From assembly GCA_016182605.1 (NCBI GenBank), contig JACPGE010000052.1, positions 1 through 57,616 of the forward strand: DNA of 57,616 nucleotides. Reading direction: 5' to 3'. Shown piece after piece: positions 23,942 to 32,391 of this stretch. A program made the position numbers and the translations under genes. The notes under the pieces were generated by a model. That model searched no databases. It was not told the DNA's origin and worked only from the letters and a program-made list of their open reading frames with translations. How positions within the stretch are numbered: the first letter of the stretch is position 1; each line of letters starts with the position of its first letter. Origin of the DNA: Candidatus Hydrogenedentota bacterium. GTDB lineage: Bacteria > Hydrogenedentota > Hydrogenedentia > Hydrogenedentales > JAEUWI01.

Positions 23942-24580
23942 ATGGCTACCGAAACCGCCCCCTCTACGCGACGCAATCGCAATAAACTGCGCCACCGCCA
24001 GGAAATTACCGCCGCGGCCCTCGTGATTTTCGCCGAAAAAGGCTACCGCGAGGCCTCCATCCAGGAAATCGCCGACCGGGCCGACTTCGCCGTCAGCACC
24101 ATCTACGCCCTCTTCGAAAACAAGGAGGACCTCTACCGCAGCGTGTCGCGCTATGTGGCCAAGTACTGCGGCGACTTGTTTGACCGGGCGATGTCGGGCG
24201 GCACAAACGAATACGAGAAACTCCTCCTCTTTGCCCGCGCCAAGGGCCAGGCCTGCCGCGAATTGCCGGACGGCGTGCGCCTGCTCAACAACGAACAGCA
24301 CGGCCCGCTCTTCCGGCCTGTGCTTAACACGCGCGAAGGCATCACGCAGTTCTACGAGGGCTTCATCCTTCGCATCCGCGACCTCTTCGCGGCCGGCATA
24401 AAGAAGGGCCTGTTCGTGGAGGCGGATCCGGAGTTGCTCGCCATCGGCCTGGAAGGCATCACCAATGCGCTGGTGCTGCGCTCCTTCTCCGAGCAGGCCC
24501 AGTATACCTACGAAGATCGCATCGACGAGATCCTGGCGGTGTTTTTCGGACCCGTGCTGAAGGACAAACAGAAACAGTAG
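23942..24580 (+). CDS. TetR-family regulator of the acyl-CoA carboxylase operon
   Basis: 212 residues. N-terminal helix-turn-helix (about 15-65): AALVIFAEKGYREASIQEIA, ADFAVSTIYALFENKEDLYR. The all-alpha ligand domain follows. The gene lies 92 bp before a Liu/Atu-type catabolic operon on the same strand, in the position of AtuR/LiuR-like controllers. An acyl-CoA intermediate is the likely ligand (inference). Start at ATG 23942, the first in-frame ATG downstream of the predicted promoter. Confidence 0.8.
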   Translation: MATETAPSTRRNRNKLRHRQEITAAALVIFAEKGYREASIQEIADRADFAVSTIYALFENKEDLYRSVSRYVAKYCGDLFDRAMSGGTNEYEKLLLFARAKGQACRELPDGVRLLNNEQHGPLFRPVLNTREGITQFYEGFILRIRDLFAAGIKKGLFVEADPELLAIGLEGITNALVLRSFSEQAQYTYEDRIDEILAVFFGPVLKDKQKQ

Positions 24581-24583
24581 GCC

Positions 24584-24646
24584 CATACGACCCATTCGAC
24601 CTATACGATCTATATGACCTATACGACCCATACGACCCATACGACC
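24584..24646 (+). repeat. Seven tandem 9-bp units (CATACGACC consensus)
   Basis: Units: CATACGACC, CATTCGACC, TATACGATC, TATATGACC, TATACGACC, CATACGACC, CATACGACC. The array fills most of the gap between the TetR gene and the carboxylase gene. Short relatives occur at 23811 and 57177, so it is a dispersed class. It may be inert or may act as spacer or attenuator in the operon leader. Confidence 0.8.
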
Positions 24647-24672
24647 TGCGAGCAGACCAAAGGAATTTTCAC

Positions 24673-26292
24673 ATGGCTCGATTTGAAAGCCGCGTAAACG
24701 AGCGTTCGGAAGAATATCGCGCAAACCGCGAGGCACACTTGAAACTCATCGAAGAGTTTCGTGCCCTCGAAGCCAAGGTCGTCGCCAGCTCCGCGCGCGC
24801 CCTGCCGAAGTTCCGCAGCCGCGGACAGTTGCTCCCGCGCGAACGCATCAACCTGCTGCTGGACCGCGGCTCTCCTTTTGTGCAAATCTCCACGCTCTGC
24901 GGCCTCAACATGCACGACGACGACGGCGACCGCAACATCTCGGGTGGCGGCGGCATCTCGGGCATCGGCTTCGTCTCCGGGGTGCGCTGCATGATCTCCG
25001 CGAGCGATTCCGGCATACGTGGCGGCGCGGTCACTCCCATGGGCGTCGAGAAGGCCCTGCGCGCCCAGGCCATCGCCATGGAGAACAAGCTCCCCAACAT
25101 CCAGCTCATCGAAAGCGCGGGCGCAAACCTCTTCCGCCAGGCAGACATGTTCATCCCCGGCGGACGCAGCTTCGCGAACATGGCGCGCATGTCTGCTAAG
25201 GGCCTCCCCGTCATCGGCGTAACCCACGGATCCTCCACCGCCGGCGGCGCCTACCAGTCCGGCCTTTGCGACTACCTTGTCGTCGTCCGCGGCCAGTCCA
25301 AGATTTTCCTTGCGGGTCCGCCACTCTTAAAGGCCGCCACAGGCGAGATTGCCACCGACGAAGAACTGGGCGGCGCCGAAATGCACTACACCCTGCCCGG
25401 CACCGCGGAATACATGGCCGAGAACGACGCCGACGGCATCCGCATCTGCCGGGACATCGTCTCGCGCCTACACTGGAACGACAACCTGCCGCCCCAATCC
25501 CCGCGCACCTTCGAGGAGCCCCGCTACGGCGCCGAATCCCTCCTCGGGGTGGTGCCCGTGGACTACCGCAAACCCTACGACGCGCGCGAGGTCATCGCGC
25601 GCATCGTAGACGGCTCCGGCTTCCTCGACTTCAAGCCCGTCTACGGCCCGCACACCGTCACGGTGCAGGCCGAGATCGAGGGCTATCCCGTGGGCATCCT
25701 CGCCAACAACGGCCCCATCGACGTCGCCGGCTCCACGAAGGCGGCCCAGTTCATCCAACTCTGCTGCCAGAGCAACATTCCCCTCATCTTCCTCCAGAAC
25801 ACCACCGGCTACATGGTCGGCACCGACGCGGAACGCAACGGCATCGTGAAACACGGCTCGAAAATGATCCAGGCCGTGACCAATGCCACCGTGCCCAAGC
25901 TCACCCTGCACATCGGCGCCTCCTTCGGCGCGGGCAACTACGGCATGTGCGGCCGCGCCTACGATCCGCGTTTCATCTTCGCCTGGCCCAACAACCAGAT
26001 CTCCGTCATGGGCGGACAACAGGCCGCCAAGACCATGACCATCGTGGCCGAGGGCAGCGCCAAGGCCAAGGGCGAAGAGCCCAACTACGACGCGCTCAAG
26101 GCCATGGAACAGCACGTCATCGACACCTACGACCGTGAAGGCAAGGCCCTTTACGCCACCGCGCGGCTGTGGGACGACGGTCTCATCGATCCGCGCGACA
26201 GCCGCAAAATCCTCGCGTTCTGCCTGGCCACCTGCCGCGAGGCAGACGCGCGCACCCTCTACCCGAATGTTTTTGGCGTGGCGAGAATGTAA
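24673..26292 (+). CDS. Acyl-CoA carboxylase carboxyltransferase (beta) subunit, methylcrotonyl/geranyl-CoA type
   Basis: 539 residues, the usual length of LiuB/AtuC/MccB. Crotonase-fold double domain with LLPRERINLLLDRGSPFVQI, the acyl-CoA oxyanion segment GGSSTAGG-like (THGSSTAGGAYQSGLCDY), and the carboxybiotin side FLQNTTGYMVGTDAERNGIV and GASFGAGNYGMCGRAYDPRF. Transfers CO2 from biotin to a 3-methyl-branched enoyl-CoA. GGA lies before ATG 24673. First catabolic gene of the operon; its biotin-bearing partner is at 28318. Confidence 0.9.
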   Translation: MARFESRVNERSEEYRANREAHLKLIEEFRALEAKVVASSARALPKFRSRGQLLPRERINLLLDRGSPFVQISTLCGLNMHDDDGDRNISGGGGISGIGFVSGVRCMISASDSGIRGGAVTPMGVEKALRAQAIAMENKLPNIQLIESAGANLFRQADMFIPGGRSFANMARMSAKGLPVIGVTHGSSTAGGAYQSGLCDYLVVVRGQSKIFLAGPPLLKAATGEIATDEELGGAEMHYTLPGTAEYMAENDADGIRICRDIVSRLHWNDNLPPQSPRTFEEPRYGAESLLGVVPVDYRKPYDAREVIARIVDGSGFLDFKPVYGPHTVTVQAEIEGYPVGILANNGPIDVAGSTKAAQFIQLCCQSNIPLIFLQNTTGYMVGTDAERNGIVKHGSKMIQAVTNATVPKLTLHIGASFGAGNYGMCGRAYDPRFIFAWPNNQISVMGGQQAAKTMTIVAEGSAKAKGEEPNYDALKAMEQHVIDTYDREGKALYATARLWDDGLIDPRDSRKILAFCLATCREADARTLYPNVFGVARM

Positions 26293-26315
26293 TTCCGCCG
26301 GAAAAGGAGCCGCCA

Positions 26316-27497
26316 ATGAAATTGACCCCGGAACACGAAGAAATACGGCGAACCGTCATCAAGTTCGTCGAAAATGAAATCAATCCCTACGTCGAAGAAT
26401 GGGAAGAGGCGGAAATCTTTCCCGCCCACGAACTCTTCAGAAAGCTCGGCAATCTCGGCATGCTCGGCATCACCAAGCCCGAGGCCTACGGCGGACTGGG
26501 ACTCGACTATTCCTACCAGGCCGTGATGAACGAGGCCCTCGGACACGCCCATTGCGGCGGCGTGCCCATGGCCATCGGCGTGCAGACCGACATGGCCACG
26601 CCCTCGCTCGCGCGCTTCGGCTCCGACGAACTCCGCGCGCGCTTCCTCGCCCCCACCATCGCCGGCGAGGCCGTAGCCTGCATCGGGGTCTCCGAAACCG
26701 GCGCCGGATCCGATGTCGCTTCGATCAAAACCTACGCAGTCAAGGATGGCGGCGACTACATCGTCAATGGCGGCAAAATGTGGATCACCAACGGCGTGCA
26801 GGGCGACTGGATATGCCTCCTGTGCAACACCGCACACGATGGCAAGCCGCACACGAACAAGAGCATCATCTGCGTGCCCCTCATGGAAGACGGCAAGCGC
26901 TTCCCCGGCGTTACCGTGGAACGCAAACTCAAAAAAATGGGCATGAGAAGCTCCGACACCGCCGAGCTGCACTTCGAAGACGTGCGCGTGCCGCAAAGCT
27001 ACCGCATTGGCGACGAAGGCGCGGGCTTTATGTATCAGATGCTTCAGTTCCAGGAAGAGCGCATGTATTCTGCCCTCTCCGCCACGCCCGGCATGCTCAA
27101 TGCCATCCAGGAAACGATCGCCTACACCGGCCAGCGCGAGGCCTTCGGGCAGCCTATCCTCCACAACCAGGTTGTCCATTACCGCCTCGCCGAACTCCTC
27201 ACCGAAGTCGAGTGCCTGCGCGCACTGACCTGGAAGGCGGTCGAGATGCACGTGAACGGCGAAGACTGCACCATTCTCGCGTCCATGGCCAAACTCAAGA
27301 GCGGACGCCTCGCGCGGGAAGTCGCCGACTCCTGCCTCCAGTACTGGGGCGGCATGGGCTTCATGGAGGAAACGCACATCAGCCGCTTCTTCCGCGATGG
27401 CCGCCTCGGCTCCATCGGCGGCGGCGCCGACGAGGTCATGCTGGGCATTATCTGCAAACTCATGGGCACCCTGCCTACGCGGAGGAAACCCGCATGA
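26316..27497 (+). CDS. Acyl-CoA dehydrogenase (isovaleryl/citronellyl-CoA type)
   Basis: 393 residues. FAD flavoprotein with CIGVSETGAGSDVASIKT and YIVNGGKMWITNGVQGDWI (substrate/FAD-binding strands) and the C-terminal QYWGGMGFMEETHISRFFRD. Introduces the 2,3-double bond before carboxylation. AAAGGAG precedes ATG 26316. Its stop overlaps the next start (ATGA, 27494-27497). Whether the substrate is short (isovaleryl-CoA, Liu) or longer (citronellyl-CoA, Atu) is not decidable by eye. Confidence 0.88.
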   Translation: MKLTPEHEEIRRTVIKFVENEINPYVEEWEEAEIFPAHELFRKLGNLGMLGITKPEAYGGLGLDYSYQAVMNEALGHAHCGGVPMAIGVQTDMATPSLARFGSDELRARFLAPTIAGEAVACIGVSETGAGSDVASIKTYAVKDGGDYIVNGGKMWITNGVQGDWICLLCNTAHDGKPHTNKSIICVPLMEDGKRFPGVTVERKLKKMGMRSSDTAELHFEDVRVPQSYRIGDEGAGFMYQMLQFQEERMYSALSATPGMLNAIQETIAYTGQREAFGQPILHNQVVHYRLAELLTEVECLRALTWKAVEMHVNGEDCTILASMAKLKSGRLAREVADSCLQYWGGMGFMEETHISRFFRDGRLGSIGGGADEVMLGIICKLMGTLPTRRKPA

Positions 27498-28318
27498 CGA
27501 CCGCACTCCCCGGCTGCAAATCCCTGCTCCTGCGTGCCGACGGCTCCGTGCTGCACGCCACCATCAACCGGCCCGAATCGCGTAACGCCCTCTCACAGGA
27601 GGTGGTGGAAGAATTGGACGGCGTGGCCGCAGCGCTGGAAACCTCCCTCGACTTCCGCGTGCTCGTGTTGCGCGGCGCCGGAGGCACCTTTTGCGCGGGC
27701 GGCGACATCAAGGGTTTCATGGAGGCCCTCGCTGCCGATGCCCCCGCCAACCCGAAAGACGATCCCGTCGCGAAGAACAACCGCCGTTACGGCGACCTGC
27801 TCCTGCGCCTGAACGGACTCCCGCAGACCCTCATTGCCGTCGTCGAGGGCGCGGCCTTCGGCGGGGGTCTGGGCCTCATCTGCATCTCCGACATCGCCAT
27901 CTGCATGGCCTCCGCAAAATTTGCGCTCAGCGAAACCGGCCTGGGCATTCCCCCCGCGCAGATCGCGCCGTTTGTCGTGCAGCGCATCGGCCTCACCGCC
28001 ACGCGCAATATCGCCCTTTCGGGTGCGCGCTTCAAGGGCGGCTTCGCGAAGGAACTCGGACTCGTCCATCATCTGGCTGAAGACGAGGCCGCACTCGAAG
28101 CGCGCCTCGCACAGGTCCTCACCGACATCAGCAAGTGCGCCCCCTACGCCAATGCCGCGACCAAGCAGATCCTCATGGAATCGCTGCACCGGCCCGTTGG
28201 CGCCGTGCTCGACGATGCCGCCGCCGCCTTCGCGAAACAGCTTCGCGGCCCGGAAGGCCAGGAGGGGGTCATCGCCTTTGTGGAAAAACGTTCGCCTTAC
28301 TGGGTGGAGAGGTTCTAA
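27494..28318 (+). CDS. Enoyl-CoA hydratase/isomerase (LiuC/AtuE-like)
   Basis: 274 residues. Crotonase fold: NRPESRNALSQEVVEELDG, oxyanion loop GTFCAGGDIKGFMEALA, second oxyanion block EGAAFGGGLGLICISDIAIC, and SETGLGIPPAQIAPFVVQR. Hydrates the carboxylated enoyl-CoA product (methylglutaconyl- or carboxygeranoyl-type). Coupled at both ends: ATGA with the dehydrogenase, TAATG with the carboxylase. Confidence 0.87.
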   Translation: MTTALPGCKSLLLRADGSVLHATINRPESRNALSQEVVEELDGVAAALETSLDFRVLVLRGAGGTFCAGGDIKGFMEALAADAPANPKDDPVAKNNRRYGDLLLRLNGLPQTLIAVVEGAAFGGGLGLICISDIAICMASAKFALSETGLGIPPAQIAPFVVQRIGLTATRNIALSGARFKGGFAKELGLVHHLAEDEAALEARLAQVLTDISKCAPYANAATKQILMESLHRPVGAVLDDAAAAFAKQLRGPEGQEGVIAFVEKRSPYWVERF

Positions 28319-30285
28319 TGTCACAACGCTTTTCGACCGTCCTCGTCGCCAATCGCGGGGAAATCGCCTGCCGCATTCTGCGCACCGCGCGCCACCAGGG
28401 CTACCGCACCGTCGCCGTCTACAGCGACGCCGACGCGAATGCGCTCCATACACGCTGCGCCGGCGAGGCCATCCGTCTCGGTGGCCCCCAGCTCGCGGAG
28501 TCCTATCTCAACGCAGCGCGCATTCTCGAGATCGCCTCGGCCATCCCCGGCTGCGCCATCCATCCCGGCTACGGCTTCCTGAGCGAGAACGCCGCCTTCG
28601 CGCAAGCCTGTGCCGATGCGGGCGTGATCTTCATCGGCCCGCCGCCCGGCGCGATCACGCTGATGGGCAACAAGGGCGAGGCAAAACGTGAAATGTTGAA
28701 GGCCGGTGTGCCATGCGTGCCCGGCTACGAAGATCCCAATCAGGACGATGCCGTGTTGCTGCGCGCCGCAGAGAAGATCGGCTTCCCCGTGCTGCTCAAG
28801 GCCACTGCGGGCGGCGGCGGACGGGGCATGCGGCGCGTCCCCTCGGAAGAGGCCTTCGCCTCCGCGCTCTCCGAGGCCCGCACCGAAGCCGCCAACGCCT
28901 TCGGTTCGCCCGAACTCATCATTGAGAAGCTCGTGGAAAACGCGCGTCATATCGAAGTGCAGGTCATGGCCGACACCCACGGCAATTGCATCCATCTCGG
29001 TGAGCGCGACTGCTCCGTCCAGCGCCGCCATCAGAAGGTCATCGAGGAAGCGCCCGCGCCCGGTCTCTCGCAGAAACTGCGCGACGCACTCGGCGCCGCG
29101 GCCGTGGCCGCCGCGAAAGCCTCCAGCTACGTCAACGCAGGCACCGTGGAGTTCCTCGTTGAGGACAGCGGCGATTTCTACTTCCTCGAAATGAACACGC
29201 GCCTCCAGGTCGAGCATCCCGTCACCGAACTGGTCACTGGCCTGGATCTCGTCGCGATTCAACTTGCCGTGGCCCAGGGTGAGGCCCTGCCTGTCGCGCA
29301 GAGCGATGTCCAACTCCGTGGTCATGCCATTGAAGCCCGGCTCTACGCCGAGAATCCGCTCCAGGGCTTCGCGCCGCAAACCGGCACCGTCGTCCACTGG
29401 CACCCTGCCACCGGCGAGGGTATCCGCATCGACCACGGCCTCGCAGACGGCTATGAAATCACCCCCTTCTACGACGCCATGCTCGCGAAGTTGATCGCCT
29501 GGGGCCCAACGCGCGATGTGGCCCGCGAACGTCTTCTCGCAGCGATCCGCAATTCGCACGCCTTCGGTGTGGAAACCAACAGCGCCTTCCTCGGGCACAT
29601 CGTGGCGCACCGCGTCTTCGCCGAGGGCAATGCGAAGACCTCCTTCCTCGACACGTCGGGACTCCTGGACGCCGAGCCGGTGAAGCCCTCCCGCGATGCC
29701 CTGCTGTTGGCGGCGTCCGTATTGATCGAACGCGACTCCGCCGCCCTGCACACCACACTCAAGGGCTGGCGCAGTACGGGCCGCGCCATCGTGCCGGTGA
29801 AACTCGCCTTCGGCGACGAAGTGCACGCCCTGGACGTGACCATGCTGGGCGATGAATTCGGACTCCGCGATGACAATGGAGAATCCATCCTCTTCGTCGA
29901 ATGTATCGAGGGCGACACCCTCCGCTACCGGGAAAACGGCGCCCTGAAGACGTGCCGCTTTGCGGTGAGCGGACCACATCTCTTTCTCGCCTTCGAAGGA
30001 CATGTCCTGCATTTTGAAGACATCACCTATGCGCCGCCAAAGAGCGCGGATGCCGGCGGCGGTGGCGTCTTGCGCGCCCCCATGATTGGCCAGGTCGTGG
30101 AACTCCTCGTGGCGCAAGGCGACCGCGTGGCGGAAGGCCAGGTACTGCTCGTGCTTGAGGCGATGAAAATGGTCAACCAGATCATCGCCCCCGCGGCAGG
30201 CGTCGTCGCGTCGCTGAACGTGGGCGTCGGCGACCGTGTCCTGACCAACGGCATATTGTTGACTCTGGCAACGGATGAAGCGTGA
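28318..30285 (+). CDS. Acyl-CoA carboxylase biotin carboxylase/BCCP (alpha) subunit
   Basis: 655 residues, as for LiuD/AtuF. Biotin carboxylase N-terminus VLVANRGEIACRILRTAR, ATP-grasp glycine loop KATAGGGGRGMRRVPSEE, FLEMNTRLQVEHPVTELVTG, then a linker and C-terminal biotinyl domain with VLEAMKMVNQ (the biotinylated Lys). Loads CO2 on biotin for the beta subunit at 24673. Starts on the A of the hydratase stop (TAATG). Confidence 0.92.
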   Translation: MSQRFSTVLVANRGEIACRILRTARHQGYRTVAVYSDADANALHTRCAGEAIRLGGPQLAESYLNAARILEIASAIPGCAIHPGYGFLSENAAFAQACADAGVIFIGPPPGAITLMGNKGEAKREMLKAGVPCVPGYEDPNQDDAVLLRAAEKIGFPVLLKATAGGGGRGMRRVPSEEAFASALSEARTEAANAFGSPELIIEKLVENARHIEVQVMADTHGNCIHLGERDCSVQRRHQKVIEEAPAPGLSQKLRDALGAAAVAAAKASSYVNAGTVEFLVEDSGDFYFLEMNTRLQVEHPVTELVTGLDLVAIQLAVAQGEALPVAQSDVQLRGHAIEARLYAENPLQGFAPQTGTVVHWHPATGEGIRIDHGLADGYEITPFYDAMLAKLIAWGPTRDVARERLLAAIRNSHAFGVETNSAFLGHIVAHRVFAEGNAKTSFLDTSGLLDAEPVKPSRDALLLAASVLIERDSAALHTTLKGWRSTGRAIVPVKLAFGDEVHALDVTMLGDEFGLRDDNGESILFVECIEGDTLRYRENGALKTCRFAVSGPHLFLAFEGHVLHFEDITYAPPKSADAGGGGVLRAPMIGQVVELLVAQGDRVAEGQVLLVLEAMKMVNQIIAPAAGVVASLNVGVGDRVLTNGILLTLATDEA

Positions 30286-30306
30286 GGCCTGTGGTATTCT
30301 CGTATT

Positions 30307-30340
30307 CTCGTTCCCACGATCCTCCGTGGGAATGCATATG
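30307..30340 (+). repeat. Dispersed GTTCCCACG...CGTGGGAATGCAT hairpin element
   Basis: CCCACG (30313-30318), loop ATCCTC, CGTGGG (30325-30330), followed by AATGCATATG. This small palindrome, with the GTTCCCACG/AATGCAT ends, is known as a dispersed repeat in many bacterial genomes. It sits in the gap between the carboxylase alpha and AtuA genes and could form an RNA hairpin in the operon mRNA. Confidence 0.55.
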
Positions 30341-30470
30341 AAATTCGGGCGCAAATTACGTATAGCTGGGCTTCAAGTGGCGCCCCCCACGGCGGCCCAA
30401 CTGACAATCAAGTTATCTCGCGTCATACCCGTCCGGGTGGGTCAACCCGGTGAACAGGAGCGTATTCGCA

Positions 30471-32246
30471 ATGGAAAATAAAATCATTCGCATCGGTTGT
30501 GCATCGGGCTTCTGGGGCGATTCCAACATGGCGGCGCCCCAATTGCTCGCAAGCAAGCAGCTCGATTACCTCGTCTTCGACTATCTCGCGGAAATCACCA
30601 TGTCCATTCTCGCCCGCGCGCGCGCGCAAAACCCCGAAGAGGGCTACGCGCTGGACTTCGTCAGCGTCACCATGCGCCACAACCTCGCCGAGATCGCGAA
30701 GCAGGGCGTCAAAGTCGTTTCGAATGCCGGTGGCGTGAACCCCCTCGCCTGCGCGCGCGCCATCGAAGCGTTAGTGAAGGAGATGGGACTCAATCTGAAG
30801 GTCGCCGCCGTCACCGGAGACGACCTCCTCCCCCAGGCAGACGCACTGCGCGCCGCCGACACGCGGGAAATGTTTTCCAACGAGGCCATGCCCGCCGCCT
30901 TCATGAGCGTCAATGCCTATCTCGGCGCCTTTCCCATTGCCCAGGCCCTTTCCGAAGGAGCCGACATCGTCATCACCGGGCGCTGCGTGGACAGCGCCGT
31001 TACGCTCGGCCCCTGCATCCACGAGTTCGGCTGGACCCGCGCCGACTACCACCAGCTCGCGGGTGGCAGTCTCGCCGGACACATCATCGAATGCGGCGCA
31101 CAGGCCACCGGCGGACTCTTCACCGATTGGGACCAGGTCGAAGGCTGGGAGAACATTGGTTATCCCATCGTGGAAGTCGATGTGAAGGGCGAATTCGTCC
31201 TCACCAAGCCCGAAAACACCGGCGGCCTCGTCAACCGCTTCACCGCCGCCGAACAACTGGTCTATGAAATCGGCGATCCGCGCGCCTATATCCTGCCCGA
31301 TGCCGTCTGCGACTTTTCCGAAGTCCGCATTGAAGACATCTCCAAGGACCGCGTTCGCATCCACGGCGCGCGCGGCAGCCAGCCCACAAACTCCCTGAAG
31401 GTCTCCGCCACCTGCCGCGATGGCTACCGCATCGGCGCCTACGTCTCCATCCGCGGACGCGACGCCGGGCCCAAGGCGCAGAAGGTCGCCAACGCCGCCG
31501 TCCGCCGCAGTTCCGGCATGTTCAAACGCATCGGCCTGCCCGCGTTCAAGGAAGTCAGTATCGAAGTGCTCGGTGTCGAATCCGGCTATGGTCCCCACGC
31601 CAAAACGGCTGACAGCCGCGAAGTCGTCCTCAAGATCGCGGCAAAGCATGATCTGGCCGAAGCCCTCATGCTTTTCCTCCGCGAACTCACCTCTTCCGGC
31701 ACCTCCATGGCCCCCGGCATCTCCGGCATGGGCGGCAACCGCCCCAAGCCCAGCCCGGTCATCCGCCTCTTCTCCTTCCTCGTTCCCCGCGACAGCGTCA
31801 CCCCCCAGGTCACACTGCGCGATCAGGTCACCGATGTGCCCTTCGCCCCCGGCGCCAGCTTTAGCATGCAGGCTACCGTCATGTCCCGCAACGAAAAGCC
31901 GAAAGAGGACGCCGAACTCGTGGAAGTGCCGCTCATTCAAATTGCCTGCGGACGCAGCGGCGACAAGGGCGCCCATGCCAACGTGGGGATTGTCGCGCGC
32001 AAACCCGCCTTCTATCCCGTACTCAAGCAAGTCCTCACTGCGAATACCGTCAAGGCCCACCTGGCCCATGTCGTCAAAGGCGAAGTGCGGCGCTTCGAAC
32101 TGCCAGGCATTCAAGCACTCAACTTCGAACTCTTGGATTCCCTCGAAGGCGGCGGCATGGCCAGCCTCCTCAACGATCCCCAAGGCAAGGCCTACGCACA
32201 GATCCTGCTCGACATGCCCGTGTTCGTTCCCCGGGATCTGCTGTAA
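30471..32246 (+). CDS. atuA: AtuA-like protein (DUF1446)
   Basis: 591 residues: IGCASGFWGDSNMAAPQLLA, VSNAGGVNPLACARAIEALV and ITGRCVDSAVTLGPCIHEFG are hallmark DUF1446 stretches, and the C-terminal part is LIQIACGRSGDKGAHANVGI. AtuA is required for acyclic terpene use in Pseudomonas, but homologues also occur in branched-chain acyl-CoA clusters; its biochemical role is unsettled. GGAG lies 11 nt before ATG 30471. Last gene of the operon, 185 nt after the carboxylase and after the hairpin repeat. Confidence 0.88.
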   Translation: MENKIIRIGCASGFWGDSNMAAPQLLASKQLDYLVFDYLAEITMSILARARAQNPEEGYALDFVSVTMRHNLAEIAKQGVKVVSNAGGVNPLACARAIEALVKEMGLNLKVAAVTGDDLLPQADALRAADTREMFSNEAMPAAFMSVNAYLGAFPIAQALSEGADIVITGRCVDSAVTLGPCIHEFGWTRADYHQLAGGSLAGHIIECGAQATGGLFTDWDQVEGWENIGYPIVEVDVKGEFVLTKPENTGGLVNRFTAAEQLVYEIGDPRAYILPDAVCDFSEVRIEDISKDRVRIHGARGSQPTNSLKVSATCRDGYRIGAYVSIRGRDAGPKAQKVANAAVRRSSGMFKRIGLPAFKEVSIEVLGVESGYGPHAKTADSREVVLKIAAKHDLAEALMLFLRELTSSGTSMAPGISGMGGNRPKPSPVIRLFSFLVPRDSVTPQVTLRDQVTDVPFAPGASFSMQATVMSRNEKPKEDAELVEVPLIQIACGRSGDKGAHANVGIVARKPAFYPVLKQVLTANTVKAHLAHVVKGEVRRFELPGIQALNFELLDSLEGGGMASLLNDPQGKAYAQILLDMPVFVPRDLL

Positions 32247-32264
32247 TACCTGGCATCAGACTCG

Positions 32265-32286
32265 GACGCCTCCTGGAGCAGGCGTC
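32265..32286 (+). terminator. Hairpin after the AtuA gene
   Basis: GACGCCT (32265-32271), 8-nt loop, AGGCGTC (32280-32286), then TATT. A perfect 7-bp GC-rich stem 18 nt past the stop, but with a poor U-tract, so termination may be partial. Confidence 0.45.
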
Positions 32287-32391
32287 TATTCCGCGCGTTC
32301 ACGTACTTGCCGCCGCAAATGACACCGCAGCGGAGGGAGGCGGGTCTGAAGATTCGAATCCCGGTCTATAATCCCCGCGAAAGGCCCTCCC

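Noticed and set aside
24584-24646. CRISPR array from the 9-bp repeats
   Set aside because: The units are 9 bp with no spacers; CRISPR repeats are longer, separated by unique spacers, and no cas gene is present.
26259-27506. Long minus-strand ORF opposite the acyl-CoA dehydrogenase
   Set aside because: Shadow frame; composition lacks any fold signature, and the plus-strand enzyme is certain.
28321-30354. 677-codon minus-strand ORF opposite the carboxylase alpha gene
   Set aside because: Its codons mirror a clearly recognisable biotin carboxylase on the plus strand; high GC keeps antisense frames open. No family features of its own.
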